Assembly (NCBI GenBank): GCA_017621815.1
Contig: JAGASK010000050.1
Location: forward strand, 1 to 64,000
Length of the DNA stretch: 64,000 bases
Source: Lachnospiraceae bacterium
GTDB taxonomy: Bacteria > Bacillota > Clostridia > Lachnospirales > Lachnospiraceae
Direction: 5' to 3'
Part shown: positions 42,222 through 50,852 of the stretch, piece after piece
How the letters are laid out: every line of letters begins with the position of its first letter
How positions within the stretch are numbered: position 1 is the first letter of the stretch
Position numbers and translations under genes: made by a program
The notes under the pieces: generated by a model
The model's database searches: none
Told to the model about the DNA's origin: nothing
The model's input: the letters and a program-made list of their open reading frames with translations, nothing else

Positions 42222-43241
42222 ATGATAACCATCAGTTTGTGCATGATTGTAAAAAATGAAGAAAAGGTTCTGGCAAGATGCCTTGACAGTGTAAGAGGGC
42301 TGATGGATGAAATTATAATAGTAGATACCGGTTCTGACGACAGGACAAAGGAAATTGCAAAGAGGTATACGGACAAGATATATGATTTTGAATGGATTCA
42401 TGATTTTTCGGCGGCGAGAAACTTTGCCTTTTCAAAAGCTTCCTGCGAATATATTTATTCTGCCGATGCGGATGAGGTTCTGAATGAGGAAAACAGGGAA
42501 AAATTCAGAATTTTAAAAGAAAACCTGCTTTCTGAAATAGAAATCGTGCAGATGTATTACGGGAATCAGCTTTCTTTCGGAACCATATACAATTATGACA
42601 GGGAGCTGCGGCCCAAGCTTTTTAAGCGTCTTCGCAGCTTTCAGTGGACGGAAGCTATTCACGAGACGGTACGGCTTTCACCTGTGGTGTTTGACAGCGA
42701 CATAGAGATTACCCATATGCCGGAAAAAAGCCATACGGACAGAGATTTGGCGGCGTTCAGAAGGCTGACGGAAAATGGGGAGGCTTTATCGGAAAGGCTT
42801 TTTAATATTTATGCAAAGGAACTATTTGTTTCAGGTAAAGATGAGGATTTCCTGAAGGCAGAAGAATTTTTTACTCTGGCAGCTGATGACGGCGGGCTTT
42901 CCATGGAGCGGCTTAAGGAAGCGCTTTGTGTGATTGTAAAAGCTGCAAGACTGCGTGGTGACTATCTTAAAATGTATCGCTATGCCATGAAAGATATTGC
43001 CAGTGAAGGAGTCAGTGAAGTCTGCTTTGAACTTGGAGAATATTATCTGACGGCAGGCATTTTTGATGAGGCGGCCATGTGGTTTTATAATGCCGGACAT
43101 GAAGCCTGCAGCATTTTAAATATTCATTGTTCAGGGGACCTGGCGCTTTATAAGCTGGCAGAATGCTATGATAAAATGGGATGTGCCGAAAGCGCAGAGA
43201 AGTACAGAAAAGAAGCCGGGTTATGGAAAGCGGAAGAATAA
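42222..43241 (+). CDS. GT2 glycosyltransferase with C-terminal TPR region
   Basis: 339 residues. The N-terminal GT-A fold has ISLCMIVKNEEKVLARCLDS, IIIVDTGSDDRT, and DXD-like YSADADEVL (residues about 88). The C-terminal 130 residues look like tetratricopeptide repeats (CFELGEYYLTAGIFDEAAMW, YKLAECYDKMGCAESAEKY). This SunT/YceG-like arrangement occurs in protein or peptide glycosyltransferases as well as in glycan synthesis. Acceptor unknown. Confidence 0.85.
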   Translation: MITISLCMIVKNEEKVLARCLDSVRGLMDEIIIVDTGSDDRTKEIAKRYTDKIYDFEWIHDFSAARNFAFSKASCEYIYSADADEVLNEENREKFRILKENLLSEIEIVQMYYGNQLSFGTIYNYDRELRPKLFKRLRSFQWTEAIHETVRLSPVVFDSDIEITHMPEKSHTDRDLAAFRRLTENGEALSERLFNIYAKELFVSGKDEDFLKAEEFFTLAADDGGLSMERLKEALCVIVKAARLRGDYLKMYRYAMKDIASEGVSEVCFELGEYYLTAGIFDEAAMWFYNAGHEACSILNIHCSGDLALYKLAECYDKMGCAESAEKYRKEAGLWKAEE

Positions 43242-43370
43242 AGATGCTGATAAGAAGCTGAAAAAGTCTTGCAGACAGGTCTTTATAATGATAGGATAAA
43301 AAGGATATTTTACGGCGCTGTGCATAAATATAAGTTTTGTGCAAAAGACAGTGCAGGAATGAGGAAAACG

Positions 43371-44435
43371 ATGAGCTGGGAAAACAATGTCAGAAAAGTG
43401 GAACCTTATGTTGCCGGAGAACAGCCGAAAAACCATGACATTATTAAGCTGAATACCAATGAATGTCCTTACCAGCCGGCACCCGGCGTGGCAAGGAAAG
43501 CAAGGGAAATGCAGTGCGATGATTTACGCCTGTACCCTGATATGAATGCGGAAAAGCTGGTAAATGCCCTTTCGGATTATTATCATGTGAAACCTTCACA
43601 GCTTTTTGTGGGTGTGGGCTCTGATGATGTACTCGCGATGGCCTTTATGACCTTTTTTAATTCCGATAAGCCGGTGCTCTTTCCGGATATTACCTATTCC
43701 TTCTATGATGTATGGGCAGAGCTTTACAGAATACCTTATAAAAGATGTCCGCTTAATGAGGACTTCCGCATCAGGAAGGAAGATTATCTTTCGCCCAACG
43801 GGGGAATTATATTCCCGAATCCCAATGCGCCTACAGGAGTGCTGGAATCTGCGGACATGATAGAAGAAATCATAAAAGCAAACCGTGATGTGGTAGTGAT
43901 TATCGACGAAGCTTATATTGATTTCGGCGGGGAAAGTGTGATGCCTCTCATTGAAAAATATGATAACCTGCTTGTTGTACAGACTTTTTCAAAGTCACGT
44001 GCCATGGCGGGCATGCGTATCGGCTTTGCCGCCGGAAGCGAAAAACTGATTGGATACCTGAAGGATGCCAAATTTTCTTTCAATTCCTATACATTAAATA
44101 TGCCTGCCATTGAAATGGGCGTGGAAGCCGTGAAGGATGACGGGTATTTTAAGGAGATTGTGAATAAGATTATTAAGACCAGGGAGAAAACGAAAAAGGA
44201 GTTGAAAGAACTGGGCTTTACTTTTACGGATTCAAAGAGCAACTTTCTATTTGCATCCCACGAATCGGTGCCTGCTTCAGAGCTGTTTCAGGCGCTTAAG
44301 GATAACGGGATTTATGTGCGCTATTGGAATAAACCCAGAATAAATAACCGTCTGCGCATTACCATTGGTACGGATGAGCAGATGGAGAAATTAATATTAT
44401 TTTTAAAAGAATATTTAAAAAAACAGGAGAAGTAA
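43371..44435 (+). CDS. hisC: Histidinol-phosphate aminotransferase-like enzyme
   Basis: 354 residues from ATG 43371 (GAGGAAAACG before it; ATG 43359 is an alternative). PLP fold type I: KLNTNECPYQPAP, FVGVGSDDVLAMAF, FPNPNAPTG, IIDEAYIDF, and PLP lysine in VVQTFSKSRAMAGMRIGF. No other his gene is nearby, so it may serve a related aromatic or other amino acid; HisC is the best family name. Confidence 0.85.
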   Translation: MSWENNVRKVEPYVAGEQPKNHDIIKLNTNECPYQPAPGVARKAREMQCDDLRLYPDMNAEKLVNALSDYYHVKPSQLFVGVGSDDVLAMAFMTFFNSDKPVLFPDITYSFYDVWAELYRIPYKRCPLNEDFRIRKEDYLSPNGGIIFPNPNAPTGVLESADMIEEIIKANRDVVVIIDEAYIDFGGESVMPLIEKYDNLLVVQTFSKSRAMAGMRIGFAAGSEKLIGYLKDAKFSFNSYTLNMPAIEMGVEAVKDDGYFKEIVNKIIKTREKTKKELKELGFTFTDSKSNFLFASHESVPASELFQALKDNGIYVRYWNKPRINNRLRITIGTDEQMEKLILFLKEYLKKQEK

Positions 44436-44438
44436 AAA

Positions 44439-45284
44439 ATGATTAAAAATTTATTAAAGGGAATCGTAATGGGAACCGCCAATATTATCCCGGGGGTCAG
44501 CGGAGGAACCATGGCAGTTTCCATGGGAATCTATGATAAGCTGATTCACTGTCTTACACATTTATTTAAGGAATTTAAGGAAAGCATTAAATTTATCATA
44601 CCCATTGCCATAGGTATGGTGATTGCCCTGGTAGGCCTTGCTTTTGTGATTACACCTGCCTTTGAGCATTTTCCCCTGCAGACAAATGGTTTGTTTATCG
44701 GCCTGATTGTGGGCGGACTTCCCGCAGTCTGGAAAAAAGTAAAAGGAAACAGCATAAAAATCAGTCATATGATTCCGTTTCTTCTTTTCTTTGCCCTGGT
44801 AATCGGTATGGCGGCTATGGGAGAAACAGAAGGCAAAGCAGCTGATTTGTCCCTTAGCCTGTGGTCTGTTATCAAGCTGTTTCTGGTAGGGGTTCTGGCT
44901 TCTGCAACAATGGTAATACCCGGCGTCAGCGGCTCCATGATGCTGCTTGTAATCGGTTATTATAATCCCATTGTTGCTACCATTAAGGAATTTGTGGAGG
45001 CTCTGGTTGCTTTTAATATTTCTGAGATTTTAAGATGCTGCGGTATTCTGATTCCTATGGGAATCGGCATAGTAGTGGGGATTTTTGCTATTGCAAAAAT
45101 AATTGAAATTATATTTGAAAAGTTCCCTCTTCATGCATATTGGGCGATTATCGGTTTAATTGTGGCATCTCCTTTTGCAATTCTTATGGTTTCGGAACTG
45201 GGAGTAATTACGGTAATCAGTGTGCTGACAAGTATTGTAACCTTTGTAATCGGTTTTATTATTGCAATGAAGCTTGGTGACTAG
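44439..45284 (+). CDS. DUF368 membrane protein (PopT-like undecaprenyl-phosphate translocase)
   Basis: 281 residues, about eight helices with an internal duplication: NIIPGVSGGTMAVSMGIYDK near the start and MVIPGVSGSMMLLVIGYYNP in the second half. The PGVSGG/PGVSGS repeats are the DUF368 hallmark. DUF368 proteins recycle the lipid carrier undecaprenyl phosphate across the membrane, which fits the many lipid-carrier glycosyltransferases in this window. Starts 3 bp after hisC. Confidence 0.9.
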   Translation: MIKNLLKGIVMGTANIIPGVSGGTMAVSMGIYDKLIHCLTHLFKEFKESIKFIIPIAIGMVIALVGLAFVITPAFEHFPLQTNGLFIGLIVGGLPAVWKKVKGNSIKISHMIPFLLFFALVIGMAAMGETEGKAADLSLSLWSVIKLFLVGVLASATMVIPGVSGSMMLLVIGYYNPIVATIKEFVEALVAFNISEILRCCGILIPMGIGIVVGIFAIAKIIEIIFEKFPLHAYWAIIGLIVASPFAILMVSELGVITVISVLTSIVTFVIGFIIAMKLGD

Positions 45285-45304
45285 ATTAAAAACGGAGGAT
45301 TGCT

Positions 45305-46150
45305 GTGGAAGCGTATACGGATTTTGCCGGAGTTTATGATACTTTTATGGATGATACACCCTATCGGGAGTGGGCTGATTTTCTGGCAGGACTGATTGAA
45401 AAATACGGAATATCAAAGCCGGCAGAAAGGGAAGCTGCTGTTTTGCAGGATGAGAAAGCTTCGGAGCAGATATCAGAAGAAGAAGCCCTGACCATGGAAA
45501 GAAATCTTGTGCTGGATTTAGGCTGCGGAACAGGAACACTGACAGAGCTTCTTTATCAGAAGGGTTATGATATGATTGGCATTGACAGTTCTGAGGAAAT
45601 GTTGAATATTGCCATGGAAAAGAAGGAAAAAACGGGCAGCGAGATTTTATATCTGTGCCAGGATATGCGTGACCTTGATTTATACAGTACTATAGGAACT
45701 GTCATCAGTGTCTGTGACAGCATCAATTATCTGCTTGAAGACGAAGAGGTTCTGGATACCTTTCAGCTTATCAATAATTATTTGTATCCGGGAGGAATAT
45801 TCATTTTTGATTTTAACACGGTGTATAAATATGAGACGGTAATCGGTGATACAACTATTGCAGAGAACCGTGACAGATGCAGCTTTATATGGGAGAATTA
45901 TTACCATGAAGAAGAGCACATCAATGAATATGATTTGACGGTTTTTGTGAAAGAGGATGAAAACAGGGAGCTTTTCCGCCGTTTTTGTGAAACTCATTAT
46001 CAGAGAGGGTATACGCCGGAAGAAATGTCGGAGTTTGTAAAGCAGGCAGGAATGGAGCTTTTGCTTACGCTGGATGCGGATACTCATAGGGAACCTACGG
46101 AAAAAAGTGAACGAGTATATATGGTGTGCAGGGAAAGAGGAAAGAGATAA
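45305..46150 (+). CDS. Class I SAM-dependent methyltransferase
   Basis: 281 residues from GTG 45305 with CGGAGG upstream. SAM motif I LVLDLGCGTGTLTELL, acidic motif II MIGIDSSEEML, and C-terminal GDSINYLL/FDFNTVYKYE blocks. A ~30-residue acidic insert (about 38-62, AEREAAVLQDEKASEQIS) interrupts the N-terminal part. Substrate unknown. Confidence 0.88.
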   Translation: MEAYTDFAGVYDTFMDDTPYREWADFLAGLIEKYGISKPAEREAAVLQDEKASEQISEEEALTMERNLVLDLGCGTGTLTELLYQKGYDMIGIDSSEEMLNIAMEKKEKTGSEILYLCQDMRDLDLYSTIGTVISVCDSINYLLEDEEVLDTFQLINNYLYPGGIFIFDFNTVYKYETVIGDTTIAENRDRCSFIWENYYHEEEHINEYDLTVFVKEDENRELFRRFCETHYQRGYTPEEMSEFVKQAGMELLLTLDADTHREPTEKSERVYMVCRERGKR

Positions 46151-46152
46151 TT

Positions 46153-47031
46153 ATGTCGGATTATATTGTGAGAGCTACGGCGGCAAATGCACAGATAAGG
46201 GCTTTTGCCGCTTCAACGAAGCAGCTTGTGGAAACTGCAAGAAAAACACATGACACAAGTCCGGTGGCAACGGCGGCTTTAGGCAGGCTCCTTACCGGCG
46301 GCGTTATGATGGGAGCCATGTTAAAGGGTGAAAAGGATTTACTGACGCTTCAGATAAAGGGGGACGGACCTTTAAGGGGAATGACAGTAACTGCTGACAG
46401 CCGGGGAAATGTAAAAGGCTATGTTCTTGAGCCTCAGGTAATGCTGCCTCCAAGCCCCCTTAAGAAGCTGGACGTGGGAGGCGCTGTGGGATGTGGCTCG
46501 TTACGCGTTATTAAGGATATGGGATTAAAAGAACCGTACGTGGGGCAGACTGTTTTGCAGACAGGAGAAATTGCGGAAGATTTGACATATTATTTTGCAG
46601 CCTCTGAACAGGTGCCTTCCAGTGTGGGGCTGGGCGTGTTGATGGAAAAGGACAATACCGTAAAACAGGCGGGAGGATTTATTATTCAGCTGATGCCTTT
46701 TGCCGATGAGGAAGTAATCAGCAGGCTGGAAAGTAATTTATCTGCTTTTTCTACGGTAACAAAGGTGCTGGATGAAGGAAAAACGCCGGAGGAAATGCTG
46801 GAAATGCTTCTTAAAGGGCTGGAGCTTATGATTACGGATACCATGCCCTGCCGGTTCCACTGTGATTGCAATAAAAAGCGTGTGGAAAAGGCAATTATCA
46901 GCATCGGTAAAAAGGATATTGAAGAGATGATTGCTGAGGGAAAAGAGATAGAAGTGAGCTGTCAGTTCTGTAATACCTTCTACCGTTTTTCCGTGGAAGA
47001 GTTAAAGGATATGCTGCTGCGCAGCATATAG
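46153..47031 (+). CDS. hslO: Hsp33 redox-regulated chaperone
   Basis: 292 residues from ATG 46153. N-terminal Hsp33 fold (VATAALGRLLTGGVMMGAML, LQIKGDGPLRG) and the C-terminal zinc switch C237-x-C239 ... C270-x-x-C273. Oxidation releases zinc and activates holdase function. Oxidative protection fits an anaerobe. It follows the methyltransferase gene by 2 bp. Confidence 0.95.
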   Translation: MSDYIVRATAANAQIRAFAASTKQLVETARKTHDTSPVATAALGRLLTGGVMMGAMLKGEKDLLTLQIKGDGPLRGMTVTADSRGNVKGYVLEPQVMLPPSPLKKLDVGGAVGCGSLRVIKDMGLKEPYVGQTVLQTGEIAEDLTYYFAASEQVPSSVGLGVLMEKDNTVKQAGGFIIQLMPFADEEVISRLESNLSAFSTVTKVLDEGKTPEEMLEMLLKGLELMITDTMPCRFHCDCNKKRVEKAIISIGKKDIEEMIAEGKEIEVSCQFCNTFYRFSVEELKDMLLRSI

Positions 47032-47085
47032 AGGAATTCAGGGCCGTGGGATAAGCTGCGGGCTTAAGAAAGGTAAGGGTATCCT

Positions 47086-48996
47086 ATGAAACATGGATTT
47101 ATTAAAGCAGCTGCTGCAACGCCGGATATCAGGGTAGCAGACCCTGTTTATAATGCGGAGAATATTTGCAGCTGTATGGATGAAGCCGTCAGAGAAGGGG
47201 CAAAAATCATTGTTTTTCCTGAGCTGTGCCTTTGCGGCTATACATGCAGTGATCTGTTTTTGCAGGAACAGCTTTTAAATTCCTGCAAAGAGCAGCTTAT
47301 AAAGATTGCAGAATATACGAAGGGCAGGGATGCCCTTGTTTTTGTAGGGCTTCCTCTTGAGTGGGAAGGGAAGCTTTACAATGTGGCGGCGGCTCTGCAG
47401 AATGGAAAAATTCTTGCTTTTATTCCCAAGACATTTATTCCCTCCTATGGGGAATTTTATGAGACAAGGCACTTTGCAGCGGGAAATGAATCTCCGGTCT
47501 TAGTGGATTTTGAAGGCAATGAAATCCCCTTTGGAACCCATATTCTTTTAGAGGCAGAAGGGCTGGACGGGCTTGTTGTGGGATGTGAAATCTGTGAGGA
47601 TATCTGGGTGCCTTTATCACCCGGTATTTCCCATGCCATGGCAGGTGCCATTGTGATTGTCAATCTCTCCGCTTCCAATGAAACCATTGGAAAGGATGCC
47701 TACAGAGAGCTGCTTGTGAAAGCTGCCAGCGCCAGGCAGATAGCAGGATATATTTATGCCAGTGCGGGAGAAGGGGAATCCACACAGGACCTTGTGTTTG
47801 GCGGACATAATATCATTGCGGAAAACGGAGTCATTTTAACCCAGGCCAAACGCTTTGAAAATCAAATAATTTACGGAGATATTGATATTCACAGGCTTCG
47901 CATGGAGCGAAGACGGATGAATACCTTTACTATAGAGAAGAAGGATTATGTTACGGTTCTTTTTTCACTTAAAAAGGAGGAAACAAAGCTCTCAAGATGC
48001 TTTTCGGGAAAGCCCTTTGTTCCGGAGAATCAGAAGGAGCGGGATGAGCGGTGTAATGAGATTTTATCCATTCAGTCCTGCGGGCTGAAAAAAAGATATC
48101 AGCATACAGGCTGTCAGAAAGCGGTTATCGGTGTTTCGGGAGGCCTTGATTCCACACTGGCACTTTTGGTAACAGTCAGGGCTTTTGATATGCTGGGACT
48201 TTCCAGGGGAAATATTATTGCCGTTACCATGCCCTGTTTCGGCACCACGGACAGAACCTATGATAATGCCTGCAGGCTGGCAAAAACGCTGGGAGCCACC
48301 CTGGAAGAAGTAGATATTAAGGAAGCGGTTACTGTCCATTTCAAAGATATTAAGCAGGATATCAATAACCATAATGTCACCTATGAGAACGGTCAGGCGA
48401 GGGAAAGGACACAGATTCTGATGGATATTGCCAACCGGGAAAACGGGCTTGTAATCGGAACGGGAGATATGTCGGAGCTTGCTCTTGGCTGGGCTACCTA
48501 TAACGGCGACCATATGTCCATGTATGGGGTCAACGCCGGAGTGCCTAAGACTCTGGTACGGCATCTGGTACAGTATTATGCGGATACCTGCAATGTAAAG
48601 GAACTTTCAGAGGTGCTTCTCGATGTGCTTGCAACTCCCGTAAGTCCGGAACTTTTACCGCCTGTGGACGGGGTGATTTCCCAGAAAACGGAAGACCTTG
48701 TGGGACCCTATGAACTGCATGACTTTTTCCTGTATTATATGCTGCGGTGCGGCTTTGAACCTTCCAAAATATACAGGCTTGCAAAGCTTTCCTTTGCGGG
48801 ACAGTATGAGGAAGAAGTGATTTTAAAATGGCTGAAGACTTTTTACAGAAGGTTTTTCTCACAACAGTTTAAGCGCTCCTGCCTGCCTGACGGACCGAAG
48901 GTGGGAAGCGTTGCGGTATCTCCAAGGGGAGATTTGCGCATGCCTTCAGATGCCTGCGCACGGATTTGGATGGAAGAGATTGAGAAGCTGAAATAG
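47086..48996 (+). CDS. nadE: Glutamine-hydrolysing NAD+ synthase
   Basis: 636 residues. N-terminal nitrilase-type glutaminase (FPELCLCGYTC, PKTFIPSYGEFYE, and Cys nucleophile in VGCEICEDIW) and a C-terminal NAD synthase with PP-loop GVSGGLDSTLAL. It amidates deamido-NAD using ammonia channelled from glutamine. Full length for the two-domain form. Confidence 0.96.
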   Translation: MKHGFIKAAAATPDIRVADPVYNAENICSCMDEAVREGAKIIVFPELCLCGYTCSDLFLQEQLLNSCKEQLIKIAEYTKGRDALVFVGLPLEWEGKLYNVAAALQNGKILAFIPKTFIPSYGEFYETRHFAAGNESPVLVDFEGNEIPFGTHILLEAEGLDGLVVGCEICEDIWVPLSPGISHAMAGAIVIVNLSASNETIGKDAYRELLVKAASARQIAGYIYASAGEGESTQDLVFGGHNIIAENGVILTQAKRFENQIIYGDIDIHRLRMERRRMNTFTIEKKDYVTVLFSLKKEETKLSRCFSGKPFVPENQKERDERCNEILSIQSCGLKKRYQHTGCQKAVIGVSGGLDSTLALLVTVRAFDMLGLSRGNIIAVTMPCFGTTDRTYDNACRLAKTLGATLEEVDIKEAVTVHFKDIKQDINNHNVTYENGQARERTQILMDIANRENGLVIGTGDMSELALGWATYNGDHMSMYGVNAGVPKTLVRHLVQYYADTCNVKELSEVLLDVLATPVSPELLPPVDGVISQKTEDLVGPYELHDFFLYYMLRCGFEPSKIYRLAKLSFAGQYEEEVILKWLKTFYRRFFSQQFKRSCLPDGPKVGSVAVSPRGDLRMPSDACARIWMEEIEKLK

Positions 48997-49081
48997 AAAG
49001 GGACAGATTGGCGAACCGGATAAAAATACTACTTTTGGATACTTGCCTTTTTGAAAAAGTTAGTATACTATAAAAATACAA

Positions 49082-49093
49082 CTTGTATACAAC
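49082..49093. promoter_or_regulatory. Operator-like palindrome before the ATC-hydrolase gene
   Basis: CTTGTATACAAC contains the 10-bp palindrome TTGTATACAA, 21 bp before the start codon. The same sequence, CTTGTATACAAG, occurs before the DUF6282 operon at 50771. A GntR-family gene lies between the two, the likely binding protein. Confidence 0.6.
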
Positions 49094-49113
49094 GGGATGA
49101 AAGAGGACAGTAT

Positions 49114-49815
49114 ATGGAAGAACAATATACCGTAGAGCAGCATGCGGTTTTAATCGGCCTTGCAGGCAAATATTTGGAGGCCAGTCAGGGCGGATATGGA
49201 ATTGATTTGTTTATTAACAGTATTGTCAAGTATGCCGGCCAGCGGGGACGCAGAATGCGGGGCAGGGCAATCAGGGACGGAAAACCTTTAAATTATGAGA
49301 CCTTTCTGGCTTACGGAGAATTAAAATTGAATACTCTTCCGGGAGATTACAGCATCCAATCGGAGTCTCCCGTATACATAAACTGCTGTCACCGCTGTAT
49401 GTGGGATGAGAGCTGGAAAAAATACAATTTATCAAGGTATGGCGAATGGTATTGCCGATATGTTGACCTCAGTCTGATCCAGGGCTTTTCAGAGGATATG
49501 GTTATGCTTGTAAAAACCATGAAAGGGCTTGGTGATGAATGCTGTACTTTTGTTAATGTGGGTTATGAACAGACAGAAGAGTCAAAACAGAGGATTGCTG
49601 ATTTAAAAGAGGAACTGAACGGGAAATATACCAGGGATTTTCTGTATCATACGGCACATTTTCTGAATGCTCTCCATTCCATTTGCAGTAGGGCGCTTTT
49701 AGAAGATTATGCCTTGGTGGAAGATGCTGTGAAGCAGGAATTTGAGCAGATTTACGGGACAGAAATTGCGGGAAATGTGTGGAAAGCATCCTGCCAGGAT
49801 TTTGATGCATTGTAA
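49114..49815 (+). CDS. L-2-amino-thiazoline-4-carboxylate hydrolase family protein
   Basis: 233 residues from ATG 49114 (GAGGACAG upstream). The family signature CCHRCMWDESW and YCRYVDLSLIQGF (catalytic-site His/Cys/Asp cluster) match ATC hydrolase, which opens the thiazoline ring of 2-amino-thiazoline-4-carboxylate to N-carbamoyl-cysteine. Many homologues in gut Firmicutes have untested substrates. Genomic neighbours (GntR, DUF6282 hydrolase, peptide transporter) suggest a scavenging pathway. Confidence 0.8.
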   Translation: MEEQYTVEQHAVLIGLAGKYLEASQGGYGIDLFINSIVKYAGQRGRRMRGRAIRDGKPLNYETFLAYGELKLNTLPGDYSIQSESPVYINCCHRCMWDESWKKYNLSRYGEWYCRYVDLSLIQGFSEDMVMLVKTMKGLGDECCTFVNVGYEQTEESKQRIADLKEELNGKYTRDFLYHTAHFLNALHSICSRALLEDYALVEDAVKQEFEQIYGTEIAGNVWKASCQDFDAL

Positions 49816-49854
49816 GTTTTAATGCTATTCTGATAGTCCGGGATTATTTAGTCA

Positions 49855-49976
49855 AATACCCTGCAGCAAGCTACGGGGCATCAAAATTGAAACGCAGCAG
49901 AGCTGCGGGGTATTCGACCCTCGCGGCATTCGCCAAATGCGTGTGCACGCCCCCGCGCTTGGCTCATTGCTCGCGG
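49855..49976. repeat. Structured dispersed-type intergenic repeat
   Basis: Two hairpins: AATACCCTGCAGC/GCTGCGGGGTATT (49855-49867 with 49902-49914, one G:U) and CCCTCGCGG.../...CTCGCGGG (about 49918-49978), enclosing GCATTCGCCAAATGC. GC-rich, non-coding, unlike its surroundings; this type of element recurs in Lachnospiraceae intergenic DNA. Confidence 0.6.
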
Positions 49977-50012
49977 GAATAAAATTACGCAGAAACGAAA
50001 TGGGGAAATATC

Positions 50013-50642
50013 ATGGAAAACTTAAGAAGTGTGGCGTACAGCAGTATTAAGGAGAATATTATTAACTGCACCTATGCGCCGGGAACCTTTCTGGATACAG
50101 CGTATATTGTACAGGAGCTTGGAATGAGCCGTACGCCGGTAAGGGAAGCAATTACAAAGCTGGAGCAGGAGGGGCTTGTGCAGATAGTGTCCCAGAAGGG
50201 AGTGCTGATTCAGAATGTCACTTTGAAGAATATCAGGGACGTTTATACTACAAGGGAAATGATAGAGCCTCAGATGATTTTAATGTATGGAAAGGAAATT
50301 CCGAAAGAAGATTTGAAAGACTGCCTGGAAAAGCTGAAAAAGGATATGGAGCCTTTATCGCTTAAAGAGGTGGTGGAACTGGATGATTTGCTTCATAAGG
50401 TGATTATGTATGCTTCCGATAATGCCTTTATTATTTCGCTCTTTCATAATCTCTGCGACCAGAACCGCAGAATTCAGTATATGACAAGAAGTCTTACGGA
50501 CCGCCGGAAAAAGAATCAGGACGGACATATTGCCATTCTTGAGTTGATGCTGCAGGATAAGTTTGAAGAAGCTTCGGAAATGATGAAGGAGCATTTGAAA
50601 ACTTCTATGGAGGACGCATTTAAGTATATGATGAGTCATTGA
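50013..50642 (+). CDS. GntR-family regulator (FadR/FCD type)
   Basis: 209 residues. Winged helix at 5-70 (YSSIKENIINCTYAPGTFLD, MSRTPVREAITKLEQEGLV) and an all-helical FCD ligand domain with metal-binding-type Asp/His positions (ELDDLLHKVIM, FHNLCDQNRR). FCD regulators sense small organic acids and bind TNGTNNNACNA-like palindromes; TTGTATACAA sites on both sides of the gene fit. Probably the repressor of the ATC-hydrolase and DUF6282/peptide-transport genes. Confidence 0.9.
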   Translation: MENLRSVAYSSIKENIINCTYAPGTFLDTAYIVQELGMSRTPVREAITKLEQEGLVQIVSQKGVLIQNVTLKNIRDVYTTREMIEPQMILMYGKEIPKEDLKDCLEKLKKDMEPLSLKEVVELDDLLHKVIMYASDNAFIISLFHNLCDQNRRIQYMTRSLTDRRKKNQDGHIAILELMLQDKFEEASEMMKEHLKTSMEDAFKYMMSH

Positions 50643-50678
50643 CTGGTAAATATTGGAATAAAAAAATAAAATAACAGG

Positions 50679-50761
50679 TTGACAGTCAAAATTGATTGTG
50701 CTATATATTAATACAAGCAAAGGCGCTTATCGAAACAGAAAGTTTCGGTAAGCCTTTTTTT
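50679..50761 (+). promoter_or_regulatory. Promoter plus leader terminator
   Basis: TTGACA (50679-50684), 17-bp spacer, TATATA (50702-50707), then a terminator AGGCGCTTATCGAAAC/GTTTCGGTAAGCCT with T7 (50721-50761). A transcript from this promoter would end within about 50 nt unless the terminator is bypassed. The hairpin may also just end the GntR transcript. Confidence 0.55.
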
Positions 50762-50766
50762 ATGAA

Positions 50767-50817
50767 TTGACTTGTATACAAGTGATATACAATTAAGTAT
50801 ACAAGATAGAATACAAG
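50767..50817 (+). promoter_or_regulatory. Multi-site operator before the DUF6282-dpp operon
   Basis: TTGACT (50767) overlaps CTTGTATACAAG (50771-50782, perfect 12-bp palindrome). Further TACAAG-type boxes follow at 50786 (TATACAAT), 50798 (TATACAAG) and 50811 (ATACAAG), spaced 11-12 bp, about one helix turn. TACAAT at 50788 could be the -10, so bound regulator would block it. Confidence 0.6.
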
Positions 50818-50852
50818 TTAAGAAACAGGCAGAGGAAGAGAGGAATTGTGAA

